64,000 nucleotides of DNA from Streptomyces flaveus (lineage in GTDB: Bacteria > Actinomycetota > Actinomycetes > Streptomycetales > Streptomycetaceae), in contig NZ_BMPQ01000015.1 in NCBI RefSeq assembly GCF_014647675.1, forward strand, positions 1 through 64,000. Reading direction: 5' to 3'. Within the stretch, counting starts at the first letter, position 1; each line of letters starts with the position of its first letter. Shown in pieces: positions 41,009 to 48,846 of the stretch. Position numbers and translations under genes: made by a program. The notes under the pieces are model-generated. The model had not been told where the DNA came from and ran no database searches. It saw only the letters and a program-made list of their open reading frames with translations.

Positions 41009-44000
41009 TTGCGCCCTGGAACGGGGTTCGTCATACCCAGAACACGAAGATCTGGATTCCTCACATCCGTCATCACGGGTGTCCTGGCCCTGGCCGTGCT
41101 GTTCGGCCTGGCCGTCCGTCCGGATCTGCTCGACCGACTCGCCGGGGCGGGGGCCGCTGCGGCGGGCGACTCGTACGACTGGCACGAGGACACGGCCGCC
41201 GAGCAGTTGCGGCAGGACCAGTGCCTGATGGCCGACGTCCTGCGCCTGGGCGGCTCGTCCATGGCCGCGACCGCGCAGGACGGCCTCAACCAGACCCCGG
41301 ACAAGCTCCATGTTCTGGCCGACCGGGAGCACTGGCAGAACACCCCGCTCGCCCAGGCGTACCAGAAGGACCGGGACGCGGCAGGCAAGGAACTCAGCGC
41401 CCTTCACGCTCTCCGCAACGGATGGCAGAAGCCCCTCGAGGGTCTGACGACCCCGGCCGGCTTCACCGACGCCTCCTTTCAACGGCCTCCGGGCTTGTCG
41501 GGCGACGGCAAGGACGACTTCTACGGCCAGACGGGTCTGAGCCAGTGGACCGCCGACCGGTTCTGGAAGAACGACAGTGACTTCTACGAGGACTCCACCC
41601 CCAAGGCGGACGCGAGGACCCTGAAGGCCGTTGATGACCTGGGCACTCCCCTCTACGGGACAGACCCGGACACAGGTCTTCCCTCGGGCGAGTGGAACCG
41701 TGCGCTCGCCGAGCGGTCAGCGTTCCGGTGGTTGCACGGGGCCCCGGGGGAGAACGCGGGTGCGGACAACGCCCGCATCTTCCTCGCTTCCGGGGGATTC
41801 CCCCGCACCGCCCCGCAGCCGGACACGGCGGAGTACCGCATCGCGGTCGAGGAGTTGAAGTCCCGGTTCGCGTCGTGTGCATGGCGTGACCCGATCGACC
41901 CGAGCAAGGTGCTGGGCGACATCTCCACCACCGCCGCCACCGAGTGGCAGCGGGAGATCACCTCTCAGGCCGCGCAGCGCAACCAGATCCTCAACGCGAA
42001 CAAGGACGCCACCAAGGCCCTGGCCACCGGCGCCAAGGCGCTCGGGGACCTGTTGGGTCACTCATGGACCGCCGACCACCTCGCCCGCTGGCAGGACTAC
42101 TGGTCCTCGGGTGGCGTCGGGTGGGTCGGCGACGCGCCTGCGGTGATCGAGGTGCACGCGGCGCAGGGCAAGTGCCTCGACGTCCAGAGCAGCGGAACGG
42201 CCAGCGGCACACCCGTCCAGCTGTTCACCTGCAATGGCTCGGCAGCGCAGAAGTGGCAGGTCTACGGCGACGACAAGGGCCTGCACCTGCAGAACGTCAA
42301 CTCCCTGAAGTGCCTCGACGTGTCCAACAACGACTCGACGAACGGCACGAAGATCCAGATCTGGACGTGCAACAGCTCTCCGGCGCAGACGTGGGAGTAC
42401 AACCTGCGCGCGACGACGAGCCTGAAGAACGTCGGCACGGGCAAGTGCCTGGACCTGAACGAGCTCACCAACGGCCAGAACTCGTGGCTGTGGGCGTGCA
42501 ACGGCACCGGCCCGCAGCAGTTCGACATCAAGCCGTCCGGCAACAAGGGCACTGTTCCGCCGAAGGCGCAGTTCGACAAGGCCAAGGCGGGCATCGCCAG
42601 CGCGCAGGCGGCGGCGAAGAAGCAGCTCACCGCCCTCAAGGCGCAGGCCGCCGCGGCGAAGAAGTCCGCCACGGACACGAGCACCGCCGAGCAGGCCGCC
42701 TACACCATCGCGGACAACAACGGCGCTCCTCGGGGCCGTGGTCTGCTGGTCGGCCAGCAGAAGGCGCAGGTCACCCAGGGCGCGGCGGCCGCCCTTGAGG
42801 CGATGGTGAAGGCCGGCGAAACCGCTGAGGCCGCCACCCGCGCCTCCGGCGGCGACAGCCAGACCATCGCGCAGCGAGCATTGGCTCAGGCCGCGCAGGT
42901 CAAGGCGGAGTTCCGTAAGAAAGCAGCGCACACGGCCGAGTTGCAGGCGAAGGCCGCTGCCGACGCCGCGAAGGTGCACCGCGACAACGCGAAGAAGGAC
43001 AAGGAGACCGCCGAGGCCAAGCTCGCCGAGACCCTGAAGGCCGAGGGCGAAGCGAAGGCTGCTGCCGCCGACGCCCACGCCAAGCGACTCGCGGCGGAAG
43101 CCGAGGAGAAGACGGCGAAGGCGGAGAAGGAGACCGCCGCGGCCAAGCAGGCCGAGGCAGCCAAGCACAGACAGAACGCCGAGACCGAAGCGACGAAGGC
43201 GAAGGACGCCAAGGCCAAGGCCGAAACCGCCGAGAGCACCGCGGTCGAGAAGAAGAACGATGCGGTCAAGGCCCGCGACAACGCGAAAGCCAAGCGGGAC
43301 GACGCCTGGGACGCGGAACAGAAGGCCGACGCCGCACGCGCCAAGGCGGATGCGAAGGGTGCCTACGCACAGGCCCACATCTCGGACGCCAATGCCAAGG
43401 AGTCCAGGGCGGCCGCCAACGCAGCGGACAGGCACGCGGACGACGCCGAGGCGGCTGCCACGAAGGCCCGTTCCGAGGCCGACGCCGCGACGAAGGCAGC
43501 AGCGGACGCGGACGCCGCAGCCACTCGCGCCGAAGCGGCGGCGAAGCGGGCCCGCGCCCACGCCGACGGCGCCCAGGCAGCGAAACTGAAGGCCGACGCA
43601 GCGGTGAAGACCGCGACCAGCGCCGCGGCGGACGCCATCGCAGCCGCGAAGCATGCCGCAGCCGAGGCGAAGACAGCCGTCGAACTGGCCGATGAGGCGG
43701 AACAGAAGGCCAAGACCGCCAAGGGGCATGCGGACCAGGCGAAGAAGGAGGTCGCCAAGGCTCTGGCGGCATCGGCGAAGGCCGCGGGCTTCGCCCATGT
43801 CACCGCCCAGGCCGCCGTGGATGCCGGCAACGCCGCCGCGCAGGTCGCCAAGCCGGCGAACGACGCGATCCAGCTCGGCTCCCCGTACGTCACCACGGAC
43901 TCGGCCGCAGGTCTGGTGGTGCTGACGGGACAGGCGTCGAAAACGATCGCCGACCAGCAGAAGGCCGTCGCCGACGCTCACGCCAAGAACGCACAGGAAG

Positions 44001-45493
44001 AAGCCGCCGCAGCAAGGGCCCTCGCCCAAGCGGCACAGGGCGAAGCGAAGGCCGCGTATCAGCACGCCGCCAACGCCGCCGCGCACGCGTCGAACGCACG
44101 CACCTACGCGAAGGAGGCCCTCGGCTTCGCGGCCGACGCAGCCACGGCCGCGTCCAAGGCCACCGCGTCACTGGCCCGCACTGTCGAATACGACCGCCAG
44201 GCCACGGAAGACGCAGCCGCCGCGGACAAGGCCGCGGGTCGCGCCGAGGGCTACGCCAAGGACGCCCGCGACTCCGCCGATCAGGCAGCGCTCGATGCCT
44301 CCGCCGCCCGCACGGCTGCCTCGGAGGCCGAACAGGCAGCCAAGGACGCCCGCGCGGCGGCCGACCGCGCCGACACCGCGGCGACCGAGGCCGAACAGGC
44401 CGCGAAGGACGCCCACAAGTACGCCGAGGAAGCGCAGCGAGCTGCGGAGTCCGCCGCACGCAAGGAGGCCAACAAGCAGGTGGCCAGCGGCGCGGGCACA
44501 GGGATCGGGGACACGTGGTACGTCGTCGACGAGGACAGTCTCAAGATCACCGACGCCAAGCAGGAGAACCCTTGCGTCATCGAGGTTGGCTTTGAAGGCT
44601 GCACCGTCACGTTCACAGTGACATTCGATGTGATGGTCGACTTCTACCTGTGCACCAACCCCGAAGTGCCGGCCACGGCTTCCGGCTGCCCGTCGCGGGA
44701 CACGGTGTTTCTCGATGCCAAGCCTTTCAAGGGCCTGACGAAGGAAGTCACCGAGTACTTCAGCAAGCTGGATCTCATTCAGCAGACCCTCACCTACAAG
44801 ATCCTGAAGGCGGTCCTGGTCCAGGACTTCGTCGACTGCTGGCACGGCAACGCCAGCGGCTGTGCCTGGGCAGCGAGCAACTTCATCCCCAGCAAGGCGT
44901 TCAGCAAGGTCGCCGAGGCGATCCGCGCCCTGGACGCTGCGCTGCACACGGGGGTGGGGGTACGCGATGCGTTCAACGCACTGAAGGTCCTGGACCTGGA
45001 CCCGGCGACGCTTGCCAAGATCGAGCGGCAGGTCAATATCTACGAGGACGCGGTCGCTGCCTGCAAAACCAGGCCGGGCACCGCCAGAGCGCTCATGACG
45101 GCCGGTCCTCTCAGGGCGACGGCGCAGAACGCCGGCCCGAGCTGTGTCCTGATTGAGCTCGGACCGGGTGTCAAGTCGGCCGACGCACTCAAGGCGTTCA
45201 ACCCTTCTGCGCCTGAAATCGAGTTCGTCTTTGAACCGGGTACCGGAAGATTCATCACGGGAGACCCGGCACATCTGGGCCTGGAAGGCAGCCCGCACGA
45301 GCAGCTGGCACGATCCATTGACGCCGACGAGAAGACGGTGCTGGGCGGCACTGTCTTCCGCGACAACGGCCGCCTAGTATTCACCGAGAACAGCGGACAC
45401 TACGGGCACAGGTGGACGGACGCCACACGTGAGAAGTTCGAGGATTTCCTGAAGGACTATGGCGTTGACTTCGACTACAGGCCGTGGGGATGA
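41009..45493 (+). CDS. Large secreted ricin-lectin/coiled-coil protein with probable C-terminal toxin
   Basis: The protein has 1494 residues and starts at a TTG (an upstream in-frame stop at 40994 leaves little choice). A signal or anchor segment covers about 15-45 (RRSGFLTSVITGVLALAVLF). A Trp/Asp-rich region follows to 370. A ricin-type beta-trefoil covers about 379-510, with QxW-like repeats (GKCLDVQSSGTASGTPVQLF, SLKCLDVSNND, GKCLDLNELTN). An Ala/Lys/Glu coiled coil spans roughly 515-1157. A Cys-containing region leads to a C-terminal domain at 1403-1494 with the motif SGHYGHRW. The plan is that of a polymorphic toxin: lectin, long rod, exchangeable toxin tip. The tip resembles predicted RNase toxins but I cannot name it firmly. 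Confidence 0.72.
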   Translation: MRPGTGFVIPRTRRSGFLTSVITGVLALAVLFGLAVRPDLLDRLAGAGAAAAGDSYDWHEDTAAEQLRQDQCLMADVLRLGGSSMAATAQDGLNQTPDKLHVLADREHWQNTPLAQAYQKDRDAAGKELSALHALRNGWQKPLEGLTTPAGFTDASFQRPPGLSGDGKDDFYGQTGLSQWTADRFWKNDSDFYEDSTPKADARTLKAVDDLGTPLYGTDPDTGLPSGEWNRALAERSAFRWLHGAPGENAGADNARIFLASGGFPRTAPQPDTAEYRIAVEELKSRFASCAWRDPIDPSKVLGDISTTAATEWQREITSQAAQRNQILNANKDATKALATGAKALGDLLGHSWTADHLARWQDYWSSGGVGWVGDAPAVIEVHAAQGKCLDVQSSGTASGTPVQLFTCNGSAAQKWQVYGDDKGLHLQNVNSLKCLDVSNNDSTNGTKIQIWTCNSSPAQTWEYNLRATTSLKNVGTGKCLDLNELTNGQNSWLWACNGTGPQQFDIKPSGNKGTVPPKAQFDKAKAGIASAQAAAKKQLTALKAQAAAAKKSATDTSTAEQAAYTIADNNGAPRGRGLLVGQQKAQVTQGAAAALEAMVKAGETAEAATRASGGDSQTIAQRALAQAAQVKAEFRKKAAHTAELQAKAAADAAKVHRDNAKKDKETAEAKLAETLKAEGEAKAAAADAHAKRLAAEAEEKTAKAEKETAAAKQAEAAKHRQNAETEATKAKDAKAKAETAESTAVEKKNDAVKARDNAKAKRDDAWDAEQKADAARAKADAKGAYAQAHISDANAKESRAAANAADRHADDAEAAATKARSEADAATKAAADADAAATRAEAAAKRARAHADGAQAAKLKADAAVKTATSAAADAIAAAKHAAAEAKTAVELADEAEQKAKTAKGHADQAKKEVAKALAASAKAAGFAHVTAQAAVDAGNAAAQVAKPANDAIQLGSPYVTTDSAAGLVVLTGQASKTIADQQKAVADAHAKNAQEEAAAARALAQAAQGEAKAAYQHAANAAAHASNARTYAKEALGFAADAATAASKATASLARTVEYDRQATEDAAAADKAAGRAEGYAKDARDSADQAALDASAARTAASEAEQAAKDARAAADRADTAATEAEQAAKDAHKYAEEAQRAAESAARKEANKQVASGAGTGIGDTWYVVDEDSLKITDAKQENPCVIEVGFEGCTVTFTVTFDVMVDFYLCTNPEVPATASGCPSRDTVFLDAKPFKGLTKEVTEYFSKLDLIQQTLTYKILKAVLVQDFVDCWHGNASGCAWAASNFIPSKAFSKVAEAIRALDAALHTGVGVRDAFNALKVLDLDPATLAKIERQVNIYEDAVAACKTRPGTARALMTAGPLRATAQNAGPSCVLIELGPGVKSADALKAFNPSAPEIEFVFEPGTGRFITGDPAHLGLEGSPHEQLARSIDADEKTVLGGTVFRDNGRLVFTENSGHYGHRWTDATREKFEDFLKDYGVDFDYRPWG

Positions 45494-45494
45494 G

Positions 45495-45950
45495 ATGGAA
45501 GAATGGATTCCTGTAATCTACCGCGGCGACGGGGCATGGATTGGTGTCATGCCTGGCGGCGAGATCGGCGTAGGCACCGAAGTGGAGGGGCGTGCAACCC
45601 TCGAAGGTTCACGCTTCATCCCGATGTGGCCCTTCCTGGAGCGGGATTTCTCCGAATGCCTCAGCGAGTTTTCCCGCCTAGGGGAATTTCTCACGAAAGG
45701 TGGCACGTCAACCCCTAAGAAGCTCATTGAGCTGACCGTGGGATCAGCCTGGAAATCTGGTCGCCCCTATTGGATGCGACTCGCTGTTCCATGGGTGATC
45801 GAGATGGTTCAGCGCTCGGATTTCGACGCCGAGGCCATGGGGAAGATTCTTGGGGAGATGCTTGATTCGGAGATCGTGGAACCGGAGATGCGGGAACGGC
45901 TCCGGCTCGTTTCCTCGACGTTGAGCGACTCGCATGAGGAACGGGACTGA
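45495..45950 (+). CDS. Probable immunity protein for the preceding toxin
   Basis: The ATG lies 1 base after the toxin stop, so the two are tightly coupled. The 151-residue protein has no signal peptide and is probably cytoplasmic. Distinctive segments are IPVIYRGDGAWIGVMPGGEI and PMWPFLERDFSECLSEFSRL, with a helical C-terminal half (DAEAMGKILGEMLDSEIVE). I do not recognise the family. The immunity role is inferred only from its position directly behind a toxin tip. A strong terminator follows, closing the two-gene unit. Confidence 0.6.
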   Translation: MEEWIPVIYRGDGAWIGVMPGGEIGVGTEVEGRATLEGSRFIPMWPFLERDFSECLSEFSRLGEFLTKGGTSTPKKLIELTVGSAWKSGRPYWMRLAVPWVIEMVQRSDFDAEAMGKILGEMLDSEIVEPEMRERLRLVSSTLSDSHEERD

Positions 45951-45960
45951 CGTATTTAAT

Positions 45961-46000
45961 TGAGGGGCCCCACCGGATTAGTTTCCGGTGGGGCCCCTCA
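45961..46000 (+). terminator. Terminator after the toxin-immunity pair
   Basis: A 17-bp perfect stem (TGAGGGGCCCCACCGGA and its complement) with a 6-base loop lies 10 bases after the immunity stop. Confidence 0.92.
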
Positions 46001-46008
46001 AGCACGGG

Positions 46009-46265
46009 TGTCCCACCACGATGGAGCTGTTTGCTCTCACATGCAGAAGGTGACCATCGAGATCATCCAGTCGGCAGGGTTCGACGTAACCAATGTCCAA
46101 GAGGACGATGGCATACGTCCGATGGCGGTCCACGTAAAAGGAGGTCAGTATTGTAGCAGTAAGTGGCTGCGAGTGATCGACAACAGCGGCAGAGGGGTCA
46201 GGCTGATGTTTAGCCGGAGTTGCCGTGAGCTACAGGCTGGGCTTCTAATAAGGATCAACAAGTAA
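46009..46265 (+). pseudogene. C-terminal fragment of the repeated 140-residue family
   Basis: The stretch coding HHDGAVCSHMQKVTIEIIQS up to about 46140 matches the last 47 residues of the gene at 48011-48424 (compare HNGAICSHMQKAIIGILRSA). It has the same ending pattern RPMAVHV. No N-terminal part or start signal precedes it; it begins right behind the terminator. After the homologous part the frame runs on into unrelated residues to a stop at 46265. It is a remnant. Confidence 0.65.
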
Positions 46266-46272
46266 AGATTGG

Positions 46273-46680
46273 GTGAGTATTCAAGCCGTGTATGACTACA
46301 TCGAGGCTCCTGGGGATGTCATCAAGGCCCGGAACGAACTGGCCGATCAAGTGTGTCGGGATCTGGAGCTGGCCGGGATACCTGCCTTTCGGCAGGAAGG
46401 CAGTCCGTGGGATCGGGCAGGTGCTGTGGTGGAGGCGAACCCCAGCGGCGATGCGGCCGGAGGGGTTTTCGTGGAGTGGAACCCCCATCCAACCGTTTCG
46501 CAAGCTGTAGCCGATAGCGTGCAAAGTGGAGAATTTCCGGCGAAAGTAATCCAGCATTCCGGAGTCATTTCTTCCTGTATGCGGGATGCGATAATTGGAA
46601 TTCTCGAATCGGCAGGGTTTCAGGCCGATGCTGCGGACGACGATATGCGTCCGATGGCCGTTCGTGTCGCGACGGGGTAG
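46273..46680 (+). CDS. Member 1 of a repeated 135-140-residue family (possible orphan immunity protein)
   Basis: This is a 135-residue cytoplasmic protein, GTG start at 46273. Family landmarks are APGDVIKARNELADQVCRDL near the N-terminus, RAGAVVEANPSGDAAGGVFV in the middle, and VIQHSGVISSCMRDAIIGIL with DMRPMAVRV at the end. The same pattern recurs at 47220-47642 and 48011-48424. A clustered, diverging family downstream of a toxin gene suggests spare immunity genes, but no activity can be read from the sequence. Base composition is less GC-biased than the core genome. Confidence 0.68.
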   Translation: MSIQAVYDYIEAPGDVIKARNELADQVCRDLELAGIPAFRQEGSPWDRAGAVVEANPSGDAAGGVFVEWNPHPTVSQAVADSVQSGEFPAKVIQHSGVISSCMRDAIIGILESAGFQADAADDDMRPMAVRVATG

Positions 46681-46731
46681 CTACCAGTCAACAGGTTTGA
46701 TCGGTCGAACAGTATTTTCGGGCACCGTTCT

Positions 46732-46840
46732 CACGGAACTGGTCTCCGCGGTCCGGCGCGGCTTACGTCAGCCCCAGTACTGCCACGACGTCCTCTACGG
46801 CTGTCTGGCAGGCACAGACCTCGCCCTCTCGGTACCATGA
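46732..46840 (+). pseudogene. Gene remnant repeated at 48669
   Basis: The sequence coding LTELVSAVRRGLRQPQYCHD is repeated, with a few changes, at 48669-48720 (TELVSAVRRGLRQLQYRHA). Here it continues to LYGCLAGTDLALSVP and a stop at 46840, which looks like the end of a lost gene. No start or upstream part is preserved. I cannot name the parent gene. Confidence 0.5.
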
Positions 46841-46906
46841 CGACTTCACGCATTCAAGGTCAGTACTGTAGTTACTCAAAAGCCGCGACGAAAGACTGGG
46901 CGAGCG

Positions 46907-47173
46907 ATGGGCAATCTGGAGGAAATCGCAGGCGAATTGAGAGCGGCGCACGCTGAAGGGAAGGACGCAAGGGGGCTCGCATTGCTTTCCCGTGAGAAGC
47001 TGGGTGCGGCATTTGGTGTAATTTCATTTATTGCTTCCTTCCGTCTGGCTTTCAGCATTCCGTTGCCCGTACTGCAGCGTGCGCAAGCGTGGCAGGGATT
47101 CGGGTGGGGAGGTGCGGAAATTTCTGACGAAGAATTTTCTGTCATTCTTTCGCCTTGGCTCGCGAAGCAGTGA
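46907..47173 (+). CDS. 88-residue hypothetical protein in AT-richer DNA
   Basis: The protein is 88 residues, beginning MGNLEEIAGELRAAHAEGKD. It has a hydrophobic middle (FGVISFIASFRLAFSIPLPV) that may be a buried helix, and a C-terminal WQGFGWGGAEISDEEFSVIL. The surrounding DNA is clearly poorer in GC than the rest of the window, suggesting recent arrival. It lies between two members of the repeated family. Function is unknown; an immunity-related role is only a positional guess. Confidence 0.6.
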   Translation: MGNLEEIAGELRAAHAEGKDARGLALLSREKLGAAFGVISFIASFRLAFSIPLPVLQRAQAWQGFGWGGAEISDEEFSVILSPWLAKQ

Positions 47174-47219
47174 GCCTTTTCCGCAACGAATGATCAGAAG
47201 GCTGAGGAACGAGAGGCTC

Positions 47220-47642
47220 ATGACGGAACCCGAATTCGACCTGCACCCGAAGGCCTCACCAGAGGTCATCGCTAAGCGCGAGGCGCTGGCCCAGCAGGTG
47301 TGCCGGGAACTGGAGCGTATCGGTTTTCCCGTGTACCGGGGTGACCTCACCGGTTATCCGGACAATCAAGTGGGGGCGGAAGTGCACGTGGAACCCTTTA
47401 TAGACGGCGGGGTGTACGTGGACTGGAAAACGAGCGCGGAGCTGAGGGATGCCGCTCTCGATCTCTTCGAGCAGGGGATCGACTACGAGAATCCGCCTCC
47501 GCTCTCCCGCCACTACAACACTGTCCTCAAGCACATGGAGGCTGCTCTTCTGGGGATCCTTGCCCCGGCGGGATTCGAGATTGAGCAGCCGGATCCGCAC
47601 GGGCACGGCAGCATGATCCAGGTCACGGGATACCGGGGCTGA
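47220..47642 (+). CDS. Member 2 of the repeated 135-140-residue family
   Basis: This 140-residue protein starts at the ATG at 47220 behind a GAGAGG sequence. It follows the family pattern: KASPEVIAKREALAQQVCRE, then VGAEVHVEPFIDGGVYVDWK, then HYNTVLKHMEAALLGILAPA, and a short end. It is the most diverged of the three intact members, especially in its middle (DLFEQGIDYENPPPLSRH). It is cytoplasmic. The likely role is the same as for its relatives, possibly immunity to a related toxin tip. Confidence 0.68.
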   Translation: MTEPEFDLHPKASPEVIAKREALAQQVCRELERIGFPVYRGDLTGYPDNQVGAEVHVEPFIDGGVYVDWKTSAELRDAALDLFEQGIDYENPPPLSRHYNTVLKHMEAALLGILAPAGFEIEQPDPHGHGSMIQVTGYRG

Positions 47643-48010
47643 ACCGCCCAAATGTCAGGCCTCGCCGAAGCTGAGCTGTTCATGCTCCTGCTTCGGCGGG
47701 GCCTTCCGCCTGCCGAGATTCGGGATCTCCCATCCCCACTGCTGAAGGCCGAATCGGCCAACCAGCGGCAACCCAGTAGCGACAGGCAGATCTCCCGCTT
47801 CCACGACGTTCTCGCAGCACATGACCTGGAGTCCTTGACGGCGGGCTCATAGAAAGGGGCGGAGACAATTTCGGATCCTTCGCCCTTGAAGAATGCCGAC
47901 AAGCCCTGAGCCTGTAGCGGTAATGCAGTTAGGGGGCGCACACCCGGTTTGCGCCCCGCGGTGCTCGCCGCACCGGAACAGCAGACCAACTGCACAGAGA
48001 CGAGAGTGAG
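47643..48010. other. Intergenic stretch between family members
   Basis: About 370 bases hold no gene I can support. Open frames exist on both strands (for example 47652-47852 on the plus strand), but none has a ribosome-binding site or family resemblance. It may be decayed gene material. Confidence 0.45.
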
Positions 48011-48424
48011 TTGCCTGAGTACGGCTTCGACTACCGCAAAGCGCCCGAGGACGTCATAGCCGAGCGAAATGCGCTGGCTGACCGGGTCTGCCGTGAACTG
48101 GAACGTGCCGGAATCCCCGCCTTCCGGGAGCAGCAGGCCGATCGAGCAGGTGCGAGGGTTGAGGTCGACGACACTGCCCTCGATGCGGCGAGAGGGATGA
48201 TCGTGGACTGGCGTCCCGACCCTAGTCTCACGGAAGCCGTCGTTGACAGCATGCAGAGCGGCGACTACCAGGCCCCCGTCATCCAGCACAATGGAGCCAT
48301 CTGCTCCCATATGCAGAAGGCGATCATCGGAATTCTCAGATCGGCCGGCTTGCAGGCTGATACTGCGGCTGAATTCGACGGCGACCTGTATCCGCTGTCG
48401 GTTTGCGTCACCACATCCAGGTAA
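48011..48424 (+). CDS. Member 3 of the repeated 135-140-residue family
   Basis: This 137-residue protein has a TTG start at 48011 (MPEYGFDYRK). It is the closest match to the fragment at 46009. Landmarks are APEDVIAERNALADRVCREL, RAGARVEVDDTALDAARGMI, VIQHNGAICSHMQKAIIGIL, and a variant end LYPLSVCVTT. It is followed by a strong terminator, so it is probably expressed as a single gene. It shares about half of its residues with member 1 by eye. Confidence 0.7.
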   Translation: MPEYGFDYRKAPEDVIAERNALADRVCRELERAGIPAFREQQADRAGARVEVDDTALDAARGMIVDWRPDPSLTEAVVDSMQSGDYQAPVIQHNGAICSHMQKAIIGILRSAGLQADTAAEFDGDLYPLSVCVTTSR

Positions 48425-48458
48425 TCCGACAACACGGCAACGGGATCCGTTCGCCTGT

Positions 48459-48492
48459 ATCAGGCCCCGCCGCGGCTCCGGCGGGGCCTGAT
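48459..48492 (+). terminator. Terminator after family member 3
   Basis: A 14-bp perfect stem (ATCAGGCCCCGCCG and its complement) with a 6-base loop lies 34 bases after the stop. Confidence 0.88.
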
Positions 48493-48535
48493 CTGTCCGC
48501 ATCGCCCAGGCCGACCACACATCAGGAGACGTCCG

Positions 48536-48655
48536 TTGAGGTACATAGATCGGCAGGCTCGCGCCAGGGCCGAAGAAGTCGGCGTTCGGCACGCGTCGGA
48601 AGAGGTCATCGAGACCCGCTACAGGCTGGCCGAGCTGGTGTGCCGGGAACTGGGA
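48536..48655 (+). pseudogene. N-terminal fragment of the repeated family
   Basis: An AGGAGA ribosome-binding site and TTG start lead into about 38 residues that match the family N-terminus (RHASEEVIETRYRLAELVCREL). The match ends abruptly near 48650, where the sequence changes to material shared with 46732 and then to a transposase remnant. It is a family member cut by recombination or insertion. Confidence 0.68.
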
Positions 48656-48668
48656 CCTTCGCCGCTCC

Positions 48669-48846
48669 CACGGAACTGGTCTCCGCGGTCCGGCGCGGCT
48701 TACGCCAGCTCCAGTACCGCCACGCCATCTTCGCCGCGCCCTGTCTGACCACGTTCTGCCGTCTCGATGAGCTCGGTCTGGAAGCCGTCGGGCAACGCCT
48801 TGAGCCGGATCAGGCGGTGATCGAGTGCTGGGTCGCCGAGCCGCGT
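48669..48846 (+). mobile_element. ISL3-family transposase fragment with a duplicated flank
   Basis: Bases 48669-48720 repeat the remnant at 46732. From about 48739 the frame codes FCRLDELGLEAVGQRLEPDQ and continues AVIECWVAEP. This matches, from memory, the N-terminus of Streptomyces ISL3-type transposases. The zinc-finger and catalytic parts are missing, and the fragment ends exactly at the epoxide hydrolase stop. It is not an active element. Confidence 0.6.

Noticed and set aside
40788..41228. A separate gene ahead of the large toxin-like protein
   Set aside because: The frame has a Ser/Pro/Arg-biased composition, overlaps the start of the large gene, and lacks a convincing start signal.
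42062..44086. A 674-codon open frame antisense to the large coiled-coil gene
   Set aside because: It is created by Ala codons read backwards; residues are biased and unlike any protein, and the sense frame has clear domains.
43000..44460. Minisatellite or repeat array in the large gene
   Set aside because: The repetition is at the level of Ala/Lys/Glu coiled-coil codons, without fixed period or identical units.
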